DNA of 64,000 nucleotides from Haloplanus aerogenes (GTDB taxonomy: Archaea; Halobacteriota; Halobacteria; Halobacteriales; Haloferacaceae), in the NCBI RefSeq assembly GCF_003856835.1, contig NZ_CP034145.1:2666001-2730000 (forward strand), written 5' to 3'. How positions within the stretch are numbered: the first letter of the stretch is position 1; each line of letters begins with the position of its first letter. Shown here piece after piece: positions 35,434 through 43,764 of the stretch. The notes beneath the pieces were generated by a model that saw only the letters and a list, made by a program, of their open reading frames with translations, was not told the DNA's origin and made no database searches. A program made the position numbers and the translations under genes.

Positions 35434-35758
35434 GGTGCGTGTACACTATCGCCAGGAAAAAATAGCCTCGCCCGACGACGCCATGGCACTCGCGTCCGAC
35501 ACCGAATCGCCGGCCGTCAACCCACCGGAACCGGCACGGGACACGTCGGCCATAACATATAACCGAGTGTTAGCGGAACAGTATCGAGTGGACCGTGCAT
35601 CCCCCGTCCCGACCGCGAGTGAAGCCGTTCGGTGGAGCCGATGCACGGAGTCGCCCCGTGTAAAAAGGAACACTGTTATCAGCGCCGTGCCGAGCGAAGC
35701 GGGTGTGCCGTGCCCGGCACGGAGCCCGATCACCGATACAGGACGGTCAGCGTGACGA
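35434..35758. promoter_or_regulatory. spacer with E2 promoter and no recognisable gene
   Basis: An AT-rich run (gaaaaaatag, 35456-35465), read on the minus strand as CTATTTTTTC, is 23-32 bases before the E2 start and fits a leaderless archaeal promoter. Further on, cataacatataacc (35551-35564) and taaaaagg (35661-35668) are TATA-like on the plus strand and could serve the regulator gene at 35759. I see no coding sequence here. Confidence 0.45.
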
Positions 35759-36289
35759 ATGGTTCCACAACTCAGCGCTTCAACGGCGGACGAACTCTCC
35801 CGCGACGACCTGTTTTCGATGTTGCGGAACGAACGGCGCCGGGAGGTCATCCACTACCTGCACGAACACGACGGGCCGGTCGATCTGCGCGACCTGAGTG
35901 AGTACATCGCCGCGCTGGAGAACGACTGCGAGCCGAGCGAGGTGACGTACAAACAGCGCAAGCGGGTCCAGACCGCCCTCTATCAGATGCACCTGCCCAA
36001 ACTCGCCGACCAGGAGATCGTCGCGTACGACCGGCGGGCAGGACGGGTCGAACTCGCGCCGGGTGCCGAGAACTGTCTCCCCTACCTCGAAGCGGATCGG
36101 GATCGCCCCCATCGTCGCTGGTGGCAATGGTATCTCGTCGTCGCCGCCGTCGTTGCGGTCCCGATCGGGCTGGCGTCGGTGGGCATCTCGCCGTTCGCGT
36201 CAGTCCCCGGACTGGGCTACGCGGTCGTCGCCTGCGCGGCATTCATCCTCATCTCCGTCGCGCAGGTCGCACGAGAACGCGGCGTCTAA
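35759..36289 (+). CDS. DUF7344-like winged-helix membrane-anchored regulator
   Basis: The 176-residue protein has an N-terminal winged helix (SRDDLFSMLRNERRREVIHYL ... VQTALYQMHLPKLADQEIV) as in the many haloarchaeal DUF7344 regulators, followed by two C-terminal membrane helices (YLVVAAVVAVPIGLASV and VVACAAFILISVAQVA). DNA binding at the membrane is inferred. Targets are unknown. It ends at the left arm of a small inverted-repeat element. Confidence 0.75.
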   Translation: MVPQLSASTADELSRDDLFSMLRNERRREVIHYLHEHDGPVDLRDLSEYIAALENDCEPSEVTYKQRKRVQTALYQMHLPKLADQEIVAYDRRAGRVELAPGAENCLPYLEADRDRPHRRWWQWYLVVAAVVAVPIGLASVGISPFASVPGLGYAVVACAAFILISVAQVARERGV

Positions 36290-36368
36290 TAGGGATTATC
36301 GTAACTGTCCAGAGAGTCTCGCTGGACCGCCCCGGCGAGACTCTCTGATGACTTCCGAGAACCCCTAT
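36289..36368. repeat. 80-base inverted-repeat element (MITE-like or bidirectional terminator)
   Basis: Outer arms atagggattatcg and its imperfect complement at 36356-36368 (cgagaacccctat) enclose a perfect 12-base stem: agagagtctcgc at 36311-36322 pairs with gcgagactctct at 36335-36346 around a 12-base loop. The element fills the gap between two convergent genes and its left arm includes the last base of the stop codon of the regulator gene. The nested structure with terminal repeats suggests a miniature element; termination function is also possible. Confidence 0.5.
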
Positions 36369-36371
36369 GAC

Positions 36372-37028
36372 CTACGCCATCCGATCGAGTCGCGCCGCGA
36401 TGGCGCCGGTCACGTCCGTCAGATGGGCCGTCCCCCACACCGCAACCACGACGCCGCCGAGCGTGTCGAACAGCAGGTCGAGCATCGTGTCGTCGAGGCC
36501 GTACTGCGTGAGGACGCTCTGGGTTCCCGAAAGGGCGGCGAGCCCCGCCACGCCGAACTCGATGACTTCCCAGAAGACGCCGAACGCGAGGACGAACAGG
36601 AGGATAAACACGAACATGAACCGGCCGGGGAGGGAGACGGCGTCGGAGTGGAGTTCGACGGCGCGCGCGGTGGCGTAGCCCGCCGCGGCGACGATAGAAG
36701 ACGAGAGCGTGTGGGTCAGGTGATCCCACCACGGGATGCTCCGGTAGAAGTTGGTCTCCGATCCGGGTAGGCCGGCGGTACCCAGCGCGTGGAGGAAGAC
36801 GGCGATGGTGATCCAGAGCGTCAGCGCCGGGTCCATCGGAATGTGGTAGTCGCGTTCGAGGACCGCCGGAAGCCCGGTCACCCCGAGACCGATGGTGGCG
36901 TTGACGACGATACCGAGGTTACCGCGCTCGAGGCCGAGGCCGACCATCACGACGAGTAATACCTGCATCACCCGCGTGAGTTGGCGCTGACGGCGGTCGG
37001 TGAAGCCGATCCGGTCACGCAGGCGCAT
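36372..37028 (-). CDS. YjdF/DUF2238-like polytopic membrane protein
   Basis: The 218-residue protein has about six membrane helices and the segments IPWWDHLTHTLSSSIVAAA and FGVFWEVIEFGVAG, which resemble the conserved D-H...E pattern of YjdF-type inner membrane proteins. YLGLDDTMLDLLFDTLGGVV-like residues follow. Function unknown. The start overlaps the stop of the upstream paralogue-like gene (TGATG), so the two form an operon. Confidence 0.65.
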   Translation of the reverse strand: MRLRDRIGFTDRRQRQLTRVMQVLLVVMVGLGLERGNLGIVVNATIGLGVTGLPAVLERDYHIPMDPALTLWITIAVFLHALGTAGLPGSETNFYRSIPWWDHLTHTLSSSIVAAAGYATARAVELHSDAVSLPGRFMFVFILLFVLAFGVFWEVIEFGVAGLAALSGTQSVLTQYGLDDTMLDLLFDTLGGVVVAVWGTAHLTDVTGAIAARLDRMA

Positions 37029-37696
37029 CAGGACTCACCCTCCCGTCGCTTCCCGTCGGAGGTGACCGGATACCGCGGCGTGGTGTTGGCGTATCGACGG
37101 AAGTACAGTTCGAAGAGGATGCCGGCGAGGACGCCCGCGACGGTCGCGGCGACGAAGTCCCACATGAGCGCCGTCTCGATGACGTGCTCCGGACGACCGT
37201 CGAGCATGAGGCTGGTCCCGAGGAAGATATCCGAGAGCCACCGGGCTTCGGCCCACAGGCCCGCGGCGGCGACGGTGGCGATGGTGACGAACAGCACCGC
37301 GAAGGAGTCGCTCATCCGGACGGGCGTGAACACGTCGAGTTCGACCGCGAGGATAAGTGCCGCGGCCGCGACGGCGACGTACGTGGTGATACGGCCGGTG
37401 AGGGTGACGCCGCCGACGGTCTGTCCGGCGACCAGAAGCCGCCCCAGCGAAGGGACCGACGCGAGCGCCAGCACTTCCCACGGGAGCATCGCGTCGAGTT
37501 GGCGAGACGCGACCGCCGGCAAGACGGCGAGAACGACGAGCGCCAGCGTGAATCCCGACCAGAGCGGGTGGCCGTTGAGAGCCGCGGCCACACCGATCAG
37601 ACAGAGCACGCTCACGAACGTCCACCCGAGGGCGGCGTTGAGTCGGCGCTGTTCGACCAGCCGACGAAGCCCGGCTCCGGATTCCGCAGTCGGCAT
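37028..37696 (-). CDS. second YjdF-like membrane protein in tandem
   Basis: The 222-residue protein from ATG 37696 has about six helices and the late segment LMWDFVAATVAGVLAGILFELYF, which matches the D...G...E positions of the downstream neighbour. The two proteins are probably ancient tandem paralogues acting together. The longer frame reaching 38062 is antisense to two small genes and is rejected. Confidence 0.6.
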   Translation of the reverse strand: MPTAESGAGLRRLVEQRRLNAALGWTFVSVLCLIGVAAALNGHPLWSGFTLALVVLAVLPAVASRQLDAMLPWEVLALASVPSLGRLLVAGQTVGGVTLTGRITTYVAVAAAALILAVELDVFTPVRMSDSFAVLFVTIATVAAAGLWAEARWLSDIFLGTSLMLDGRPEHVIETALMWDFVAATVAGVLAGILFELYFRRYANTTPRYPVTSDGKRREGES

Positions 37697-37779
37697 GGGG
37701 TCCGTTCGACACGAATCGTCAAAACGCTTCGGCACGCAGGGGCGAAGATACAAGCCAGTGTCGTCACTTGTAGTAGCTG

Positions 37780-38046
37780 ATGTCGAACGATCCGTCCGGA
37801 CGACCCACCGCCGGTGAGGGGCAGACGTGGCTGGACGTCGTCGACGACGTCCTCGATACGGCCATCGACCGTGAGGAGGATCTGGAGTGTACGTTCGAAG
37901 ACGTGACCGTGGACGTGCCCTTGCGGATGGACTCGGAGTCAGAGTTCGCCCGCTGGCATCTCGACGGGACCGTCCGCGTCCACGTCGAGGGGATGCGCGG
38001 CCCGCTAGCCGACTGGCTCCGCTGGTGGTCCAGACAGCTCTCTTGA
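37780..38046 (+). CDS. small acidic hypothetical protein (88 residues)
   Basis: This soluble, acidic protein is rich in Asp and Trp with no known motif (RWHLDGTVRVHVEGM in the centre). Codon use fits the genome. It lies eight bases before the next small gene, so the two are likely cotranscribed. Confidence 0.5.
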   Translation: MSNDPSGRPTAGEGQTWLDVVDDVLDTAIDREEDLECTFEDVTVDVPLRMDSESEFARWHLDGTVRVHVEGMRGPLADWLRWWSRQLS

Positions 38047-38054
38047 ATGATTCG

Positions 38055-38255
38055 ATGACCACCGAGACGACGTTTCGGGTGATCGAGACCGGCGACGAGA
38101 CGTTCCAGTGGCATCTCCGAGCCGACGACGGATCGACCCTCGCGACCAGTGACGGCGTCTACGAGACCAAGCAGGCAGCGATGCGCGACATCCAGCGACT
38201 CAAGCGCGTGGCGCCCGACGCTGGCGTCGAATCGGTCGACACCGGAACCCCGTGA
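38055..38255 (+). CDS. DUF1508/YegP-like small protein (66 residues)
   Basis: The segment FQWHLRADDGSTLATSDGVYETKQAAMRDI matches the repeat unit of DUF1508 (UPF0339) proteins, which usually read FRWRLxAxNGxxIAxSxxxYxxKxxAxxGI. A single unit is present. I chose ATG 38055, nine bases after the preceding stop. Function is not known; the haloarchaeal single-unit form is common. Confidence 0.65.
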   Translation: MTTETTFRVIETGDETFQWHLRADDGSTLATSDGVYETKQAAMRDIQRLKRVAPDAGVESVDTGTP

Positions 38256-38274
38256 ACGCCCGCCACACCGCGAT

Positions 38275-39006
38275 CTACCACCCCTCGAACTTGTCGCGAC
38301 GGTAGACGTCGATCTCGTGGACGGTCGAGTGGTCCTGGGCGGCCGCGAAGCCGATGGCGTCCGCGATCTCCTCGGGTTCGCTCACCTCGCCCGGCTCGAA
38401 CCGCTCGGCGAAGGAACTGCCGCTCTCGCTGGCGAACTCCGTCCGCACCTCCGTCGGGTTGACGACCGTGACGCCGACGCCGTCCGGCCCGGACTGTCCC
38501 TCGACGCCGTGGGCGAAGCCCCGAACCCACCACTTCGTCGCCGAGTAGACGGGATTGCCGGGGCGGGGGTACTGCCCCGCGAAACTCCCGACGAAGATGA
38601 GGTTGCCGTCCGACGCCTCCAGATGCGGGAGGGCCGCCCGCGTCGCGAAGAAGACGCCGTCGACGTTCGTGTCCATCATCGCCCGGTAGTCCTCCGTCGA
38701 GAGGTCGGCCACGTCGCCCCCGCGGCCCAGCCCCGCGTTGTTGACCAGTACGTCGAGGCCGCCGAACTCGTCGACGACGGTGGTGATCAGATCCTCCACC
38801 GCGGCCTCCTCGCGTACGTCCGTCGGAACGACGAGCGTCTCCGCACCGTACTCGGTTTCGAGGTCGGCGGCGATGGCGGCCAACCGATCCTCGCTCCGCG
38901 CGGCGAGGGCGACGCGCGCGCCCTGACTCGCGAACTCGTGCGCCGTTGCCTCACCGATACCGGAACTCGCGCCCGTGACGAGGGTCGCGTTGTTGTCGAG
39001 ACTCAT
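38275..39006 (-). CDS. short-chain dehydrogenase/reductase
   Basis: The 243-residue protein has the SDR glycine motif TGASSGIGEATA, the NNAG motif (VLVNNAGLGRGG) and the catalytic YSATKWW after a Ser in FVGSFAG. It is an NAD(P)-dependent oxidoreductase similar to YdfG/serine-dehydrogenase-like SDRs. The substrate is unknown. It ends 20 bases from the small YegP-like gene and has its own upstream region adjoining the tRNA. Confidence 0.88.
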   Translation of the reverse strand: MSLDNNATLVTGASSGIGEATAHEFASQGARVALAARSEDRLAAIAADLETEYGAETLVVPTDVREEAAVEDLITTVVDEFGGLDVLVNNAGLGRGGDVADLSTEDYRAMMDTNVDGVFFATRAALPHLEASDGNLIFVGSFAGQYPRPGNPVYSATKWWVRGFAHGVEGQSGPDGVGVTVVNPTEVRTEFASESGSSFAERFEPGEVSEPEEIADAIGFAAAQDHSTVHEIDVYRRDKFEGW

Positions 39007-39117
39007 GGTCGTTCGCCCCGACGGTCCCGAGCCCCTTGATAGTAGCTCTCGTGCATCCGGGCGCCGGCGCGAATCGGCTCCGGGCGGCGATTCGATACCC
39101 GTCGACCGAGATAGTGG

Positions 39118-39130
39118 AGTTTAAATATTG
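39118..39130 (+). promoter_or_regulatory. TATA-box region of tRNA-Glu
   Basis: The sequence agtttaaatattg, 47-59 bases before the mature tRNA, is a clear archaeal TATA-like element in GC-rich surroundings and is correctly placed for a tRNA promoter with a short 5' leader. Confidence 0.6.
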
Positions 39131-39176
39131 GCACCCCTTCGGATTTGATGTGATCGACGCACGGTGCGTCGAGTAA

Positions 39177-39251
39177 GCTCCGATAGTGTAGTCCGGCCAA
39201 TCATATTGCCCTCTCACGGCAATGACCAGGGTTCGAATCCCTGTCGGAGCA
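39177..39251 (+). tRNA. tRNA-Glu (anticodon CTC)
   Basis: Acceptor stem GCTCCGA (39177-39183) pairs with TCGGAGC (39244-39250), with discriminator A. The anticodon stem TTGCC/GGCAA encloses loop CTCTCAC with anticodon CTC. The T arm is GGGTTCGAATCCC. The D arm GTGTAGTCCGGCCAATCAT fits haloarchaeal tRNA-Glu. No intron is seen and CCA is not encoded. A run of four T follows at 39253-39256. Confidence 0.95.
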
Positions 39252-39402
39252 TTTTCCGACCGTAGTGAGGAACTGTGGAGAGGGGAATTCGAACCACGCG
39301 AGACGAGCAGCGAGGAACCTCCGGTTCCTCGGGCAGTCGGCGCTTCGCGCCGACGACGAAGCGAGTCTCGCAATCGGGGTCGACCCCCCATCGGAGCATC
39401 CT
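39252..39402. repeat. structured spacer ending in a decayed copy of the tRNA-Glu 3' end
   Basis: Directly after the tRNA, GCGAGAC (39298-39304) and GTCTCGC (39365-39371) bracket two perfect 8-base hairpins: GAGGAACC/GGTTCCTC (39312-39330) and GTCGGCGC/GCGCCGAC (39336-39354), each with a three-base loop. At 39377-39400 there is a degenerate copy of the tRNA T arm and acceptor end, including the identical block tcggagcat (39391-39399) and a following ccgac shared with the tRNA flank. It looks like an attachment-site duplication. Confidence 0.6.
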
Positions 39403-39422
39403 CCGACGATTTTTCGGGGTGA

Positions 39423-42400
39423 TTAGATCACCTGTGTGTCAACGATCTCTGGGACGATTTCCGCGTCCACGAGTGGCGTGATGTTGAGTTCGACGCCGTG
39501 TTTGTGGTTCGGCTGATATCCGTCGGTCGTAATCTCGGAGAGCGCACGCTCTTCCCAGTCGGACGGTATCGCCCGTGTGATCTCCTCACACGCGTCGTCG
39601 ATCTCCGCAGCGAGTCGTTTGTACTCGTCGACGCCGCTCGCCAGTTGAGAGACGAGCTGCTGACACTCGTTGGACTCCTGGCCACCGAGTTGGGACTGAT
39701 CAGCCTCCTCGAACTGCTCGTAATAGTACGTTGTGAAGAGAATGCCGTTGCTCGCGTAGTGTGCGGACCCGATGAGGTCGTCGTAATACGCGAAGAAGTC
39801 ATAGAGATGCGGTTCGATCGGCGTCTCCCCGTCTTCGGTGTATGCCTCAAACGCATCTTCGAGGTCTTCGAGTGCATCCAGCCACTCCTCGCGATGTTCG
39901 TCGACCGTGTCGTAGAACGAGGGACTGAACAGCTCCGCCATATCGACGTCGTCGCAGTTCGCGAGCTCGTCGAGAACATCGAGACGGTGGGCGGTCCGCT
40001 CACGGAATTCGGCGACGCGGTCGACCATCGAACCGGCGAGCTCCCGCTCTTCAGCGGGCCACTCACGCGGAGCGGACTGTGCGAGTGCTGTGAAGCGTTC
40101 TTCGAGGACAGAAATCTGTTCGAGACCGCTCTCACAACGCGCGTACTCCTCGGCAGCCACGGCTTGCTCGCTGGCGGAGAGGGAACTGTCGCTCCGTCGG
40201 CGGTTTGCGACCGAGCGTCGCTCCCGCAGCAGTGCTTTCCGTGGTTCTAGATAGCGGTTCGTCAGCCGGTCGAACAGCCCGCCGTCCATCTGGTGGTAGT
40301 CGACGAGACACGCGAAACCCTCGCCCTCGGGGTCGGAAACGAGGCGCTCGCTCGTCAACTGCCAGAGGATCGGCGTTCGGTCGAACGTCGAGATGTGGTA
40401 GTCGAAGAGATCGTCTTCGAGCCACGTGCGGAGATTCGGGTACGCTTCCTCGTCTGCTGTCTTCGAGCCGAGTACGCGATCCACTTCTGCGAGACGATCG
40501 GCCGCATCGTCTCCCCAGACGCGTTCGAACTCGGTCTCTATTCGGGCCAGGAGGTTATCCTCGCCGTCGACACGGGAAATCGGGACGATGCCGTCATCGT
40601 CGTCGTGGATCACCTGAAGTGCGAAGTGAAGGAGCAGGTCTTTCACCTGCTTCGGGAACTCTTCGGAGGGTTCACTGATCGATTCCGGATCGTACGTCTC
40701 ACGTTCGCGCGGGTCTTCGTTCGTGCGGAGTGCGATCTCTTGAAGCACCGTCTCACACTGATCGTCGCTGATATCGAAGCAGTCGAAGACGGCATCGTCG
40801 ATGGCCTCCGCACAGGCTTGGAGGTTGGAGTCGACAGATTCGAGATGTCGTGCTGCTGCGGTTCCAAGGTCTTCTATAGACGCTGACTCGTCGACTGTAC
40901 GAGTAGGCTCCACCAGCGTGAGATCGTCGCGAAGTTCTCGGTGAGGGTGATCGTACTGTGGAAGCGATTCTCCAGCCCCGAGAACGTCGAGCAGTATTGG
41001 CCCGTCGTAGTGTGGCGAATTGAAATCGTACTGCCGCTTCGAGACGAGATATCCAACTGCCTCACGAGCGAGGGCCTCGAGTTGCTGTTGGGTCTCGAGT
41101 TCGCTCATCCACGGTACTTTCGAGACCAAGCCAATCTCCCACATACGTTCGGTCGTCTGCGCAAGCATCAGGTAGGTGAAAAGATGGCTGTTCGTGTACG
41201 ACAGCGCGTTCCAGATACATCGATCCGGGATGAGGACCGATCCTTTGTGGCTGAAGATCGAACTCGAATGCAGATACCCGAATCGACGGCCGGACTCCTT
41301 GGCGACCGTGTAGGACAGTGCTTCACTGAAATAGTTATCAACGTTCTGTACCCGTCCGCCCGGTTGGCTCTCCATCTCCCGAGGGGCCCAATTCACGGAG
41401 TGGGTCACACGTGGAAGGAGCCACGCATCTTCGCCTCCCTTGGCGAACGGGACCCACGAAGCGTCGCCGTTGACCTCCCAAAACTTTCGGACGAAGCGTC
41501 CGTCATCGCCGGTACAAAGGCCAGCACTAACTTCTCCAAGACTATCGCCGTCGACGTGACCTTTGTCGGCATCGAGGAAACTCTGCGAGTCGTAAAGGGA
41601 TCGGAGTGACCGTGGGACCCAGTAGGAGAGCGGCATCCCGGGGATCAGTTCGAACTCGTCGATATCTCTGGTATAAATGCGTTGTACCCCATCATCGACG
41701 GGATCGACAAAGGCGGATCTGAGGAACGCGTGTTCTTTCGCGCTTTTGTCGACGTCTTCGAGGCGGATGAACGTTCCTTCCTGTCTCCCCGAAACACCGG
41801 AGCGAACGACCGTCCCCGCAGTCCGAACTGTCGCGTTGTCGAGTATATCGATGCCGTACTCGGCGAGGAAGTCGAACGTTCCGCGCCCACCGACGAAGTC
41901 CTCTCGGAAATCACGGAACGACGTGAGAAACATGAACGATCGAGGGACCAGCATGCCAATCCGTCCGTTGGTCCGTACGAATCGATCGCAGGCCTCGAAG
42001 AAATTGATGTAGTATTCTGTCTTGTAATCGAAATGTTCCTCGACGTACTCCTGAACGTCGGCAGGCATCCGACCACCCGACCCGTACGGCGGGTTCATCA
42101 GTGCAACATCGTAGTCTTGAGTCAAGACCACGAGCAGGTTGAGAAAGCTCCGCAGATTCTGTTCGCCGAACGAGTCCGAGGTCCGCTCTTCGACGGCCGT
42201 CTCGAGACGTTTGAGGAATCCGTTGAGTGTCTTCGGAGCGTCTCCTCCCCACCCCATAATGTCGGTCTGGCCGCTCTCGAACTCCGCATCGAGTGTGCCC
42301 TGCACGTCCAGTAGACTGCCCAGTGCTTCCGTCGTTTGAAAGTCGTCGATTACGTCGTCGAGCGCGTCGCGCACATCCGTTCCGTCACCGGTGATCGTAT

Positions 42401-43616
42401 CGAGGACACCGATAGCCTCTTCGACATCTGCGACGCGAGCGTCTGCGGTGACGATGCCGAGACTCGGCATCTCGAATCCCGTGTTACCTTCGGATTCGGC
42501 CCGAGTACGGGCTTTCAGGTAGAGGTTGAACGCGGAGAGCTGGCAGGAGCGCAGATCGATGTCGACCCCGTAGAGATTGTGTTTCAGAATTTGTTCGGGA
42601 ACCTCTCCACGGTCGAGGTCGGTTTCGGCCCACCAGATGCGCTCGAGAACGTCGAACGCGTAGAGGAGGAAGTGGCCACTCCCACAGGCTGGATCGATGA
42701 TGCGAAGTTCCCGTGGATGATCGAAGTCGGGTGCGTCGTGGTTGTCGTCGTCCGGGATCAGGTACGTGCAGAGTTCGGGGACACTCGGAGCGTCTTCGGG
42801 TGTGACCAGGCGGTTTTTCCGCTCGTCCGGTGAGAGTGCCTTCGCGTCCGGGACAGTGTCCGCCTGACCAGTCGCTTCGAGATAGAGCTTCCCGAGGCTG
42901 TTATCGGTTAGCATTCGAACGACCCAGTGAGGCGTGTAGAACTGATTAGCAGGCCCGACGTCCTCCGGCTCGAGCGTGTTCTTTGCGTCGAGGGCTTCAA
43001 CGACGGGGCGATTGTAATACTCGTAGATCCACCCGAGGACGTCGTCTGCTCGCCACACCGCGTCGGGAATGTCGTCGAGCATCCTGCAGAGTTCCTCGAA
43101 CGTGTCGTCGTCGGGATCGATCAGGCTGTAGGTGGACGAACGATCGAAGAGGATCTCGATTTCGTCGGCGAGTTCGTCACAGGAATTGTGATACGCCGCG
43201 AGAATCGCTTCGTCTTCCAGCAAAAACTCCTCGTGGACGAGCGTCTCGGCAGCGGGTGTCAGGCCGTTCTCCTTGAAGACGGTGACTTCCTCGTCGATGA
43301 AGTCACGAACCTCCATACACCGCAGCGCCGCGAGTCGATTGACGATAGTATACCCAACGCCCGCAATATACTTCTCGAACGCCTCTTCCCAGGTGTGACC
43401 GTCGGCCCCCTCTATCTCGATGGCTTCGACGAGCTGTTCGATTTCTTCGTCTAGTGGCTCCCCGTCTTCTGGCTCGTCGTCCAGTCCGTGTTGCGTGAGT
43501 TGGAACCGCACGTTGTCTTCGACACGGCTCCGAAGCTCCTCGACGACATCTTCGAGATGCTCTCGTTCGGTCTTGTCCAGCTGCGCCTTCTGTCGAGAGA
43601 GAGAATTATGTTCCAT
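39423..43616 (-). CDS. pglX: PglX-type (BREX-like) adenine-specific DNA methyltransferase, solitary
   Basis: The protein has 1397 residues from ATG 43616 (MEHNSLSRQK); the frame is open 45 codons further upstream but those codons lack gene-like features. After an N-terminal helical region comes QFYTPHWVVRMLTDNSLG (225-242), then methyltransferase motif I DPACGSGHF (308-316), LYGVDIDLRS, and motif IV NPPYGSGG (508-514). Long C-terminal helical and coiled regions follow, as in PglX of BREX systems, especially the haloarchaeal type. No brxC, pglZ, brxA/B or brxL gene is nearby, so it is an orphan or a stand-alone type IIG-like enzyme. The base composition is visibly lower in GC than flanking genes. 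Its position beside a tRNA scar points to horizontal gain. I see no separate nuclease motif. Confidence 0.85.
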   Translation of the reverse strand: MEHNSLSRQKAQLDKTEREHLEDVVEELRSRVEDNVRFQLTQHGLDDEPEDGEPLDEEIEQLVEAIEIEGADGHTWEEAFEKYIAGVGYTIVNRLAALRCMEVRDFIDEEVTVFKENGLTPAAETLVHEEFLLEDEAILAAYHNSCDELADEIEILFDRSSTYSLIDPDDDTFEELCRMLDDIPDAVWRADDVLGWIYEYYNRPVVEALDAKNTLEPEDVGPANQFYTPHWVVRMLTDNSLGKLYLEATGQADTVPDAKALSPDERKNRLVTPEDAPSVPELCTYLIPDDDNHDAPDFDHPRELRIIDPACGSGHFLLYAFDVLERIWWAETDLDRGEVPEQILKHNLYGVDIDLRSCQLSAFNLYLKARTRAESEGNTGFEMPSLGIVTADARVADVEEAIGVLDTITGDGTDVRDALDDVIDDFQTTEALGSLLDVQGTLDAEFESGQTDIMGWGGDAPKTLNGFLKRLETAVEERTSDSFGEQNLRSFLNLLVVLTQDYDVALMNPPYGSGGRMPADVQEYVEEHFDYKTEYYINFFEACDRFVRTNGRIGMLVPRSFMFLTSFRDFREDFVGGRGTFDFLAEYGIDILDNATVRTAGTVVRSGVSGRQEGTFIRLEDVDKSAKEHAFLRSAFVDPVDDGVQRIYTRDIDEFELIPGMPLSYWVPRSLRSLYDSQSFLDADKGHVDGDSLGEVSAGLCTGDDGRFVRKFWEVNGDASWVPFAKGGEDAWLLPRVTHSVNWAPREMESQPGGRVQNVDNYFSEALSYTVAKESGRRFGYLHSSSIFSHKGSVLIPDRCIWNALSYTNSHLFTYLMLAQTTERMWEIGLVSKVPWMSELETQQQLEALAREAVGYLVSKRQYDFNSPHYDGPILLDVLGAGESLPQYDHPHRELRDDLTLVEPTRTVDESASIEDLGTAAARHLESVDSNLQACAEAIDDAVFDCFDISDDQCETVLQEIALRTNEDPRERETYDPESISEPSEEFPKQVKDLLLHFALQVIHDDDDGIVPISRVDGEDNLLARIETEFERVWGDDAADRLAEVDRVLGSKTADEEAYPNLRTWLEDDLFDYHISTFDRTPILWQLTSERLVSDPEGEGFACLVDYHQMDGGLFDRLTNRYLEPRKALLRERRSVANRRRSDSSLSASEQAVAAEEYARCESGLEQISVLEERFTALAQSAPREWPAEERELAGSMVDRVAEFRERTAHRLDVLDELANCDDVDMAELFSPSFYDTVDEHREEWLDALEDLEDAFEAYTEDGETPIEPHLYDFFAYYDDLIGSAHYASNGILFTTYYYEQFEEADQSQLGGQESNECQQLVSQLASGVDEYKRLAAEIDDACEEITRAIPSDWEERALSEITTDGYQPNHKHGVELNITPLVDAEIVPEIVDTQVI

Positions 43617-43764
43617 GCGAAGATGTCCTGTATGCACCGTCCCACTGACAGCAGTGACTTCAATGTTGCCGACGCCGGCGTCGAGGAACGCTTCGAGCGG
43701 GAGGCAGACGAACTGGCAGAGAGAGTCCCGAGGAGACGACCGCTTCGCCACAACGAGGGAGGGC

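Noticed and set aside
36286-36732. 148-codon ORF on the minus strand across the inverted-repeat element
   Set aside because: It overlaps a well-supported membrane protein gene in another phase and runs through the palindromic element.
39214-39399. 61-codon ORF across tRNA-Glu and its spacer
   Set aside because: It is the usual shadow ORF over a tRNA T arm (GFEPWSLP-type peptide) with no independent support.
43617-43751. 45-codon N-terminal extension of pglX
   Set aside because: The extra residues (CQFVCLPLEAF and so on) look unlike the acidic helical start of the family, and ATG 43616 gives a natural beginning.
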